Made by a program: the position numbers and the translations under genes. This document shows, piece after piece, positions 16,911-24,243 of a stretch of DNA of 64,000 bases. The DNA lies in the NCBI GenBank assembly GCA_000721375.1, contig JOGW01000025.1:1-64000 (forward strand). Reading direction: 5' to 3'. This stretch comes from Streptomyces sp. NRRL B-3428. GTDB taxonomy: Bacteria; Actinomycetota; Actinomycetes; Streptomycetales; Streptomycetaceae. Positions within the stretch are counted from its first letter, which is position 1; each line of letters opens with the position of its first letter. The notes under the pieces are model-generated. The model ran no database searches and had not been told where the DNA came from. It worked only from the letters and a program-made list of their open reading frames with translations.

Positions 16911-17777
16911 ATGACTGCACTGTTCGCCCTGGCCACCAGCCTGCTCTGGGGTCTCGCCGACTTCGGCGGCGGACTGCTGACGCGACGTATCCCCGCGCTG
17001 ACCGTGGTGGTCGCCTCGCAGGTGATCGCGGTCGTGGTGCTCGGCGCGATCGTGATCGCGACGGGCGGCTGGAGCGAGTGGGGACCGCAGTTGTGGTTCG
17101 CGGTCGGGGCCGGTGTCGTCGGCCCGGTGGCGATGCTCTCCTTCTACAAGGCGCTCGCGCTCGGCCCGATGGGGGTGGTCTCACCGCTCGGTTCGGTGGG
17201 CGTCGCGGTGCCGGTCGGGGTGGGGCTCGTGCTCGGCGAACGGCCCGGCCTGATCCAGTACGGAGGGATCGCGGTGGCCGTCGTCGGCATCGTCCTCGCG
17301 GGCGGACCGCAGTTCCGCGGAGCTCCCGTCCAGCGGCAGGCGCTGTTCCTGACGCTGATCGCTGCGTTCGGCTTCGGCACGGTGATGGCGCTGATCGCCG
17401 AGGCCTCCACCACGCTGACCGGCCTGTTCCTCGCGCTGTTCGTGCAGCGGGTCGCCAATGTCGTCACCGGTGGGGCAGCGCTGTACGTCTCGGCCCGGCG
17501 CGGTCACGCGGTCCTGCCCGCCGAGGGCGGGATACGGATCCTGTGGACCGCGCTGCCCGCCCTGGCGTTCGTCGGCCTCGCGGATGTGGCCGCCAACGGG
17601 ACGTACTCGATCGCCGCGCAGAACGGTCCGGTCACGGTCGCCGCCGTACTCGCCTCGCTCTACCCCGTCATCACGGCGCTGGCCGCGCGCGGCGTGCTCA
17701 AGGAGCGGCTGCGGGCCGTGCAGGCGGCGGGTGCGGGGCTCGCGCTGGTCGGCACCGTGCTGCTCGCGGGCGGCTGA
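16911..17777 (+). CDS. EamA/DMT-family transporter
   Basis: A 288-residue protein with ten hydrophobic segments arranged as two EamA repeats (first ending near residue 130, second from about 145). The start MTALFALATSLLWGLADFGGG is a typical DMT first helix. It is probably an exporter or importer of amino acids or other metabolites in the inner membrane. Control by the divergent XRE-cupin regulator is suggested by the shared operator-like region. The substrate cannot be told. Confidence 0.83.
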   Translation: MTALFALATSLLWGLADFGGGLLTRRIPALTVVVASQVIAVVVLGAIVIATGGWSEWGPQLWFAVGAGVVGPVAMLSFYKALALGPMGVVSPLGSVGVAVPVGVGLVLGERPGLIQYGGIAVAVVGIVLAGGPQFRGAPVQRQALFLTLIAAFGFGTVMALIAEASTTLTGLFLALFVQRVANVVTGGAALYVSARRGHAVLPAEGGIRILWTALPALAFVGLADVAANGTYSIAAQNGPVTVAAVLASLYPVITALAARGVLKERLRAVQAAGAGLALVGTVLLAGG

Positions 17778-17802
17778 TCCACTCGCCACGGGCGGCCGCA
17801 GG

Positions 17803-18558
17803 TCAGCGCACCGGGGCGTCGGGCTCCTCGTCCACCAACTCCGCGAGCGCGAGCAGCTGCTGCGAGGTCATCCCCGCCGGAATCGGCACGGGGGGCGGCG
17901 TGCGCAGCGGCGGCTGCCACCCGGTCGCGGCCTCCCAGCGGCGTACGACACGGGCCGGCGCCCCGGCCACCACCGCATGGTCGGGCACCTCCCCGCGGAC
18001 CACGGCACCCGCCGCCACCACGACGTTGCGGCCGAGCCGCGCGCCGGGCAGGATCACCGCGCCCGTCCCGATCCAGCACCCCGGGCCGATCTCGACCGGC
18101 TCCATCCGGGGCCACTGCTTGCCGACGGGCTCCTGGGGATCGTCGTAACTGTGGTTCGTGGACGTGACGTAGACATACGGGCCGAAGTAGCAGTCGGCGC
18201 CGATCGTCACCGTCGTATCGGCGATGACATGGCTGCCGCGGCCGAGGACGACACCGTCACCGATGCGCAGCACCGAATCGGGCCCGAGGTCCAGATCGGG
18301 CATCAGACCGGCGGTCAAGGTGACCTGTTCGCCGACGATGCAGTGCTCGCCGAGCTCGATCCAGGGCTCGCCGAACACGGTGCCCTGCGGGAAGGCCAGC
18401 TTGGTGCCGTGTCCGATCCGGCGGAACTTGAGCTTCCCCGGCCGCTCGGACGTGACGGCTCCCGACCGCTGCACCCAGCGCCAGCCGGCATGCACGGTGC
18501 GCGTGACCAGCCGGCGCCTGGCCGCGGCCAGCGATGAGAACGTGTTCCTGTTCGGCAC
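17803..18558 (-). CDS. Left-handed beta-helix (hexapeptide) acyltransferase
   Basis: A 251-residue protein with hexapeptide repeats spanning about residues 60-210. Key parts are VYVTSTNHSYDDP, carrying the catalytic His of the maltose/galactoside/serine acetyltransferase type, and the closing VVAAGAVVRGEVPDHAVVAGAPARVV. It probably transfers an acyl group to a sugar or lipid. The C-terminal about 40 residues are Pro-rich and predicted disordered. It lies head-to-head (139 nt) with a second beta-helix protein, the gamma carbonic anhydrase-like gene. Confidence 0.75.
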   Translation of the reverse strand: MPNRNTFSSLAAARRRLVTRTVHAGWRWVQRSGAVTSERPGKLKFRRIGHGTKLAFPQGTVFGEPWIELGEHCIVGEQVTLTAGLMPDLDLGPDSVLRIGDGVVLGRGSHVIADTTVTIGADCYFGPYVYVTSTNHSYDDPQEPVGKQWPRMEPVEIGPGCWIGTGAVILPGARLGRNVVVAAGAVVRGEVPDHAVVAGAPARVVRRWEAATGWQPPLRTPPPVPIPAGMTSQQLLALAELVDEEPDAPVR

Positions 18559-18697
18559 CCGGACACCGTACTCATCCCTGGTCGCGGGAATGAGTGGCGC
18601 GACCTGTGATCTTCACCCCACCCGCGTACGGCCGAGGCGCCGTCCTCTACCGTTCCAGCCAGGCGCGCATCGAGACATACGCAATGAGGAGCACGGC

Positions 18698-19225
18698 ATG
18701 GCAGAGCGGGCGTTGATCGCGGGGGTCGGCGGCAAGGACCCCGAGGTGCACCCGGAGGCCTTCGCCGCACCCACCTCCGTCGCGATGGGCGAGGTGACCA
18801 TGAAGGCGGGCTCCAGCATCTGGTACCACGCGGTGCTGCGAGCGGACTGCGGCCCGATCGTGCTCGGCACGGACAGCAACATCCAGGACAACTGCACGGT
18901 CCACGTCGACCCCGGCTACCCGGTGACGATCGGCGACCGCGTATCGGTCGGCCACAACGCCACCGTGCACGGCTGCACGGTCGAGGACGACTGCCTCATC
19001 GGCATGGGCGCCACGGTGCTCAACGGGGCGGTGATCGGCGCCGGTTCGCTGGTCGCGGCCCAGGCCCTCGTACCGCAGGGCATGCAGGTCCCGCCGGGTT
19101 CCCTGGTCGCGGGCGTACCGGCGAAGGTGCGCCGGCCGCTGACCGAGGAGGAGCGCGAGGGCATCAAGCTCAACGCACTGATGTACACGGAGCTGGCGAA
19201 GGCGCACCGGGCGGCGCACGAGTAG
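18698..19225 (+). CDS. Gamma-class carbonic anhydrase-like (YrdA/CaiE) protein
   Basis: A 175-residue left-handed beta-helix protein. The zinc-site histidines are in NCTVHVD, VSVGHNATVHGC, and the pattern ADCGPIVLG ... NIQDN is typical of the YrdA/PaaY group. Members bind Zn or Fe; some have carbonic anhydrase or thioesterase activity, others no known reaction. ATG 18698 has GAGGAG (18686-18691) 6 nt upstream. Confidence 0.82.
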   Translation: MAERALIAGVGGKDPEVHPEAFAAPTSVAMGEVTMKAGSSIWYHAVLRADCGPIVLGTDSNIQDNCTVHVDPGYPVTIGDRVSVGHNATVHGCTVEDDCLIGMGATVLNGAVIGAGSLVAAQALVPQGMQVPPGSLVAGVPAKVRRPLTEEEREGIKLNALMYTELAKAHRAAHE

Positions 19226-19241
19226 GGCTTGCGCGCGTCCG

Positions 19242-20198
19242 TCAGGGCGCGTTGGCGAAGGAGCGGCGGTACGAGCGCGGGGGTACGCCTCGTCGGCGTA
19301 CGAACTGTTCGCGCAGGACGGCCGCGCTCGAATAGCCCACGCGGCGGGCGATCTCCTCGACGGGCAGGTCCGTCGACTCGAGGAGTTCCTCGGCTCCGGC
19401 AAGACGCAGATCCCGCAGCCAGGCATGGGGTGTCGTACCGGTCGCGGCGGTGAAACGGCGGGCGAACGTCCGCCGGCTCATCACAGCCCGGCGCGCCAAC
19501 TCGGCGACGGGGAGCGGCTCGTGGAGGTTCGCCCTGGCCCAGGCCAGCGCCTCCGCGAGCCGCTCGTCCTCGCCGTCCGCGGGGACGGGCGCGGCCAGGT
19601 ACTGCGCCTGTCCGCCCTCGCGGTGGGCGGGCAGCACCATGTCGCGGGCGACGGCGTTGGCGGTGGTGGCGCCGTACTCGCGGCGCAGCAGATGCAGACA
19701 GAGGTCGAAACCCGCGGCCGCTCCGGCACCCGTGACGACCTGGCCCTGGTCTATGTACAAGGCCTCGGCCTCGACCATGACTTCCGGGTGGCGCTCGGCG
19801 AGCAGCCCCGCGAACCGCCAATGGGTGGTCGCCCGCAGACCGTCGAGCAGCCCCGCCGCGGCCAGCGTGAACGCGCCCACGCAGTGCGCGGCGACCAGCG
19901 CGCCCCGTCCGTGCGCGGTGCGCAGCGCTTCAAGTGCGCCCGGTTCGGGCGGCGTACGGAACTCGGCGCCCGGCAGGGCGATCACGAGGTCGGCGGCGGC
20001 GAGCCGGTCCAGACCGTGCTCGACGACGATCGGCACTCCCGCGTCGGTACGCAACTGTCCCGGCCGCTGCGCACACAGGGCGAAGTCGAAACCGGGCAGC
20101 TCCTGTCCGTGCGGGCCGAACACCTCGTTGACCAGGCCGACGGCGAGCAGGCCCGCGCCGGGCGGGACGTAGGCGGCGACGGTTCGGAATGCGGGCAT
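19242..20198 (-). CDS. GlxA-type (DJ-1/PfpI + AraC HTH) transcriptional regulator
   Basis: A 318-residue regulator: DJ-1/PfpI-like domain (residues about 5-170, with the nucleophile-elbow-like VAAHCVGAF) and C-terminal AraC/XylS HTH (about 215-315, SRRTFARRFTAATG and RRVGYSSAAVLREQF). GlxA proteins act as transcription factors; the ligand of the DJ-1-like domain is not known here. It is divergent from the MBL-fold hydrolase gene and three TGGCA boxes lie between the two genes. A short direct Arg/Ser-rich tail ends the protein. Confidence 0.87.
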   Translation of the reverse strand: MPAFRTVAAYVPPGAGLLAVGLVNEVFGPHGQELPGFDFALCAQRPGQLRTDAGVPIVVEHGLDRLAAADLVIALPGAEFRTPPEPGALEALRTAHGRGALVAAHCVGAFTLAAAGLLDGLRATTHWRFAGLLAERHPEVMVEAEALYIDQGQVVTGAGAAAGFDLCLHLLRREYGATTANAVARDMVLPAHREGGQAQYLAAPVPADGEDERLAEALAWARANLHEPLPVAELARRAVMSRRTFARRFTAATGTTPHAWLRDLRLAGAEELLESTDLPVEEIARRVGYSSAAVLREQFVRRRGVPPRSYRRSFANAP

Positions 20199-20207
20199 GG
20201 TGCAGTG

Positions 20208-20242
20208 TGGCACGCGTGGCATGTTTCCTGCGATCGTTGGCA
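20208..20242. promoter_or_regulatory. Three TGGCA boxes in the GlxA/MBL divergent gap
   Basis: TGGCA occurs at 20208-20212, 20217-20221 and 20238-20242, that is 9 and 21 bp apart (one and two helical turns). AraC-family proteins commonly bind direct repeats of this kind, so this is a candidate GlxA site. Confidence 0.45.
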
Positions 20243-20288
20243 TCAAGGCCACTCGTACGCTGCCCGCCGACGCGGAAGAGTAACGGCC

Positions 20289-20882
20289 ATGACAGACGCA
20301 CCGCGTGGCCGCAGCGCCTCGTACACGATCCTGACCACCGGCTATGTGGGCTCCACGGGCCCCGGAGTCGCCGCGACCGTCTCGTACGTCAACGACGGGG
20401 ACCGGCATGTGATCTTCGACCCGGGAATGGTCGCCGACCGCGAGGACATCCTCGGCCCGCTCGCCGAACTGGGCCTCACGGCCGAGGACATCACCGACGT
20501 GGTCCTCAGCCACCACCATCCGGACAACACCATGAACGTCGGCCTGTTCGGCCGGGCCACGGTGCACGACCACAAGGTGGAGTACCGGGGCGACCAGTGG
20601 ACCAACCGCGATGCGGAAGGCCACGAACTCACCCCCTCCCTGCGGCTGATCCGTACCCCGGGACACAGCACCGAGGACATCACCCTGCTGGTCGGGACGG
20701 ACGAAGGTGTCGTGGCCTTCGCGGGTGATCTGTGGTGGCACGTGGACGGCCCGGCGGATGATCCGGTGGCCCCGGACCGCGAGGTGCTGCGCGCTTCCCG
20801 GCTGCGCGTCCTGGCCGCGGCCGATGTGATCGTGCCGGGGCACGGTGGGGCGTTCAAGGCGCAGGAGACGCTGGTGCGTTGA
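20289..20882 (+). CDS. MBL-fold metallo-hydrolase (MBLAC1-like)
   Basis: A 197-residue metallo-beta-lactamase-fold protein. The metal motif reads SHHHPDNTMN, followed by RTPGHSTED and VVAFAGDLWWH, then VIVPGHGG. The usual HxHxDH has Asn at its last His position, as in some MBLAC1-type single-metal members. A hydrolase of small esters or thioesters is likely. It is divergent from a GlxA regulator, which may control it. Confidence 0.78.
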   Translation: MTDAPRGRSASYTILTTGYVGSTGPGVAATVSYVNDGDRHVIFDPGMVADREDILGPLAELGLTAEDITDVVLSHHHPDNTMNVGLFGRATVHDHKVEYRGDQWTNRDAEGHELTPSLRLIRTPGHSTEDITLLVGTDEGVVAFAGDLWWHVDGPADDPVAPDREVLRASRLRVLAAADVIVPGHGGAFKAQETLVR

Positions 20883-20909
20883 GCGGGAACCCGAGGGGGG
20901 CCGGCCGAG

Positions 20910-21851
20910 TTGTCACTGGTGACGATGGCCGACCAGATGGAGCTGATGCACGAGATGACGGCGAACACGGTCTCAGCCGCCGCTGCCGGGACATGGCTGC
21001 TCGGTGACCTCCAGGTCAACCGGATGGGCCTGGGCGCCATGCGCCTGACCGGCAGCGGCGCCTTCCACGAGGGCGCCCCGAGCGACCGCGCCACGGCCAT
21101 CGCGGTGCTCCGTCGCGCGGTGGAACTCGGCGTCAACCACATCGACACCGCGGCCTTCTACTTCTCCCGGCTGCGCTCCGCCAACGAACTGATCAACTCC
21201 GCCCTTGCGCCGTATGCGGACGATCTGGTCATCGTCACCAAGGTCGGCCCGGCGCGGGACGCCGACGGCGGCTGGGACACCTCGGCGCGGCCGGACCAGC
21301 TGCGCGGGCAGGTCGAGGAGAATCTGCGCCAACTCGGCCGTGACCACCTCGACGTGGTCAACCTGCGCCGTATGGGCCAGGACGACATCAGCGAGCACTT
21401 CGGCGCCCTCGCCGAGCTACGCGACGCCGGGCTCGTCCGGCACCTCGGCGTCTCCGCCGTCGGCCCGGAGCACTTGGCCCAGGCCCTGGAGATCGCGCCG
21501 GTGGTGTGCGTCCAGAACCCCTACGGCATCGACGCGCGCGAAGGTGACGCAGTGCTCCAAGCCTGCGCGGAGCGCGGCATCGCCTTCGTGCCCTTCTTCT
21601 CCATCGCCGGACAGCGGCGCGAATCCGGAGCCGGACCGGCCGAGCCCGACCACGTCGAATCCGTGGCCCGCGCGCACGGGGTCTCACCCGCGCAGGTCCG
21701 CCTGGCGTGGATCCTGCACCAGGGCGCCCATGTGCTGGCCATCCCCGGGACGGGCAACCCGGACCACCTTGTCGACAACGTGGCAGCGGGAGCGCTCCGC
21801 CTGACGGAGGAGGAGCTCCGCCTACTCGATACCGGCAGCGGTCTCCGATGA
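20910..21851 (+). CDS. Aldo/keto reductase-like oxidoreductase
   Basis: A 313-residue TIM-barrel AKR-family protein. Asp and Tyr of the tetrad (HIDTAAFY) and Lys (VIVTKVG) are present, but the catalytic His that normally follows strand 4 is Arg (LDVVNLRRMG). The cofactor loop IPGTGNPDHLVDN is typical. TTG 20910 lies behind GAGGGGGG; inner starts at GTG 20919 and ATG 20925 are also possible. Its 3' end overlaps the convergent DedA gene by 30 nt. Lack of the His predicts weak or altered carbonyl reductase activity. Confidence 0.78.
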   Translation: MSLVTMADQMELMHEMTANTVSAAAAGTWLLGDLQVNRMGLGAMRLTGSGAFHEGAPSDRATAIAVLRRAVELGVNHIDTAAFYFSRLRSANELINSALAPYADDLVIVTKVGPARDADGGWDTSARPDQLRGQVEENLRQLGRDHLDVVNLRRMGQDDISEHFGALAELRDAGLVRHLGVSAVGPEHLAQALEIAPVVCVQNPYGIDAREGDAVLQACAERGIAFVPFFSIAGQRRESGAGPAEPDHVESVARAHGVSPAQVRLAWILHQGAHVLAIPGTGNPDHLVDNVAAGALRLTEEELRLLDTGSGLR

Positions 21852-22481
21852 AGACGAAGACGAAGACGACCGCCGCCTTCGTACGATCCACAGCGCCGCG
21901 AGCGTGAGCAGCACCCCGATCCCCAGGACCATCAGGGAGAAGCGGGTCAGCCAGTTACCGGCCGCACGGCCCAGGTGGTAGACGACGAAGGTCGTCACGG
22001 CCGACCAGAGTGCCGCGCCCGCCGTGTTGGCCGGGGCGAACTGCCAGTACGGCATGCGCAGGACGCCCGCGACCGGGCCGGTGAAGATACGGAGCAGGGC
22101 GACGAAGCGGCCGAACAGCACGGCCCATACGCCCCACTTGTGGAACGACCGCTCCGCAGCGGCGAGTCGGGCCGGTCCGAAGCGGCGCGGGAAGCGACGG
22201 CCGAGCTTCTCCAGGAGCGGGCGGCCACGGCGGCGGCCGAGCGCGAAGCCGCAGAACGCGCCCGTCGCCGCGCCGAGTGCCGCTCCCGCGGCGAGAATCC
22301 AGGGGTCGATCTCGCCGTACTGCGAGGCGAGGAGCGCGGCGGTCGCGAGGATGACGCCACCGGGGAGCGGTACCCCGATGCTCTCCACCAGCAGGACGGT
22401 CCCGACCAGGAGGTACACGGTGAGCACGGGCACGGAGGCCAGCCACTCCTGCAACGCCGGTTCCCTCCGGTCCGCATGCAT
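21822..22481 (-). CDS. DedA-family membrane protein
   Basis: A 219-residue membrane protein with DedA/SNARE-associated signatures (ESIGVPLPGGVIL, then WAVLFGRFVALLRIFTGPVAGVLRM with the family Arg-rich re-entrant segment). DedA proteins maintain membrane potential, and some flip undecaprenyl phosphate or polymyxin-type lipids. The C-terminus ends in a run of eight serines encoded by a TCGTCT hexamer repeat, overlapping the stop of the convergent AKR gene. It is 71 nt downstream of the esterase. Confidence 0.85.
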   Translation of the reverse strand: MHADRREPALQEWLASVPVLTVYLLVGTVLLVESIGVPLPGGVILATAALLASQYGEIDPWILAAGAALGAATGAFCGFALGRRRGRPLLEKLGRRFPRRFGPARLAAAERSFHKWGVWAVLFGRFVALLRIFTGPVAGVLRMPYWQFAPANTAGAALWSAVTTFVVYHLGRAAGNWLTRFSLMVLGIGVLLTLAALWIVRRRRSSSSSSSSETAAGIE

Positions 22482-22552
22482 CTGCCCGGCGGCACATCCC
22501 CCTGGGTCCGGCCCCTGCCGGTCCCGTTTGTGCCGCCGGGCAGCCTACTGGA

Positions 22553-24241
22553 TCACGCGGTGGCGGCCGCGTCCCAGAGGTCACACAAGTGGTCTTCGTC
22601 GACCGTCGAGCTCACGGCGAGCCCGCCGGCCGCCGCGGTGCGCAGGCTCAGGACCCTGCTGCCGTCACCCTGCGGCATCACCGGCCCGCCCTGGGCGCGG
22701 GGCGGGGATCCATGGACGAAGGAACCCCAGTACTGCACCATCTGCCGCGCCAGGACCCGCTGTTGCCCGTCGAGCGGAGTGTCGAGCCCGAAGTGGCGGA
22801 ACAGGTACTGCACTTCGTTGACGTGGGTCGCCCCGAAGTCGAAGTCCGTCCCGAGCCCGCGCAGCGAGGCGAAGGGCGGCGAGGTGCGGTCCGCGAACTC
22901 GTACGCGTAGACCTGGCCGCGTCCGGCGAGGGTCCGGTCCAGGCGCAGCGCCGTGCAGGCCATGAACTGGTCGCCGAGCGCCGTGCCGTACGCGATGGTC
23001 GGCGAGGCGAAGTCGCCGACCGGGTACCGGCGTACGACCTCGGGCCCGAGTTCGGGTCCGAAGAGCTGCTCGATCGCCTTGGGGTACTGGGCGGCGGTGA
23101 GCGGATTGCCGGACACGTCGTACTGGGCGAAGGCGAACATCCGGCCCTCGTCCCGGTTCGCGCCGTTCATCACGGGGATCCCGGCCGCCGCCCCCGAGGC
23201 GAAGGCCGCGGCGGGCTGCTGCGGCAGGAAGCTGCCGCCCGCGACGGCGGCCCAGCCGAATCCGGCCTGCGCGTCGAGGATCTGCTGCGTCGACTTCCCG
23301 CGCAGACAGGCGAGCGCGGTCGCCGGGACGGGGCAGCCGGCCTTCGCGGCGAAGGCCGCGCCTTCCTTGTCGGCCTGTGCGCCGGTGCGCGCGGCGCAGT
23401 CGTTGTAGGCGCCGCTCTGGATGATCGCGGCACGGAACAGGCCCTTGCCGCCCGGTGAGGCGAGCTGGTTGCAGACCGAACCGCCGCCGGCCGACTCGCC
23501 CGCGATGGTCACGCGGGACGGATCGCCCCCGAAGCGGCCGATGTTGGACTGAACCCAGCGCAGCGCCAGTTGCTGGTCCTGCATGCCGAAGTTGCCGGAC
23601 ACGCCGTCGCGCGCCTCGCGGTCGAGTCCCTCGGTGGCGAGGAAGCCCAGGGCTCCGAGGCGGTAGTTGACGGTGACGACGACGGTGCCGGTCCGCTCGG
23701 CGAACTCGTCGGGCACCACGTCCGAACCGGCGCCTGCGGTGAGCCCGCCGCCGTGCAGCCACACCATCACCGGCTGCGAGCGCTTGGACCCGGACTCGGG
23801 CACGTACACATTGACGTCGAGACAGTCCTCGGTGAGGGTCTGCTTGCCGTAGCCGGGGTCCCAACTGGCGCCCTGGACACAGCGGTTACCGAACGCGGTC
23901 GCATCCCGTACGCCCTGCCACGGACGCACCGGCTGCGGCTCCTTCCACCGCAGCCGGCCGACGGGCGGCTCGGCGTAGGTGATGCCGAGGAACTGCCGTC
24001 CCAGATCGGTCCGCTCCCCGCGGACCAGGCCGCCGCTCGTCCGCACCACCGTGTCGTGATCCGCGCGGGCCTCGGCGGGCCCTGCCGCGAGCACCGGAGT
24101 GCCCACGGCAAGGACCGCCGCGACGAACAGACTCAGCCGCCCGCGTACGCGGGACATCCTGCGGTTCCCGGACGCCGCCCGATTCCCGGGCGCCGCCTGC
24201 CGGCCGGACGTCCCGCGCTGCCGTATGCCGGAGATCGCCAT
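22553..24241 (-). CDS. Secreted type-B carboxylesterase/lipase
   Basis: A 562-residue secreted esterase. The signal peptide lies around residues 29-56 (LSLFVAAVLAVGTPVLAAGP). The serine nucleophile is in GESAGGGSV, the acid in ANRDEGRM and the His in THVNEVQYL, with the oxyanion HGGGLTAGAG, so the enzyme looks active. ATG 24239-24241 is chosen: AAGGTGGGG lies about 7 nt upstream. It begins 2 nt after the GH3 stop, hence the two are co-transcribed. Alternative inner start at ATG 24157 would give a shorter leader. Substrate unknown; cooperation with the GH3 enzyme on acylated glycosides is plausible. Confidence 0.88.
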   Translation of the reverse strand: MAISGIRQRGTSGRQAAPGNRAASGNRRMSRVRGRLSLFVAAVLAVGTPVLAAGPAEARADHDTVVRTSGGLVRGERTDLGRQFLGITYAEPPVGRLRWKEPQPVRPWQGVRDATAFGNRCVQGASWDPGYGKQTLTEDCLDVNVYVPESGSKRSQPVMVWLHGGGLTAGAGSDVVPDEFAERTGTVVVTVNYRLGALGFLATEGLDREARDGVSGNFGMQDQQLALRWVQSNIGRFGGDPSRVTIAGESAGGGSVCNQLASPGGKGLFRAAIIQSGAYNDCAARTGAQADKEGAAFAAKAGCPVPATALACLRGKSTQQILDAQAGFGWAAVAGGSFLPQQPAAAFASGAAAGIPVMNGANRDEGRMFAFAQYDVSGNPLTAAQYPKAIEQLFGPELGPEVVRRYPVGDFASPTIAYGTALGDQFMACTALRLDRTLAGRGQVYAYEFADRTSPPFASLRGLGTDFDFGATHVNEVQYLFRHFGLDTPLDGQQRVLARQMVQYWGSFVHGSPPRAQGGPVMPQGDGSRVLSLRTAAAGGLAVSSTVDEDHLCDLWDAAATA

Positions 24242-24243
24242 GG

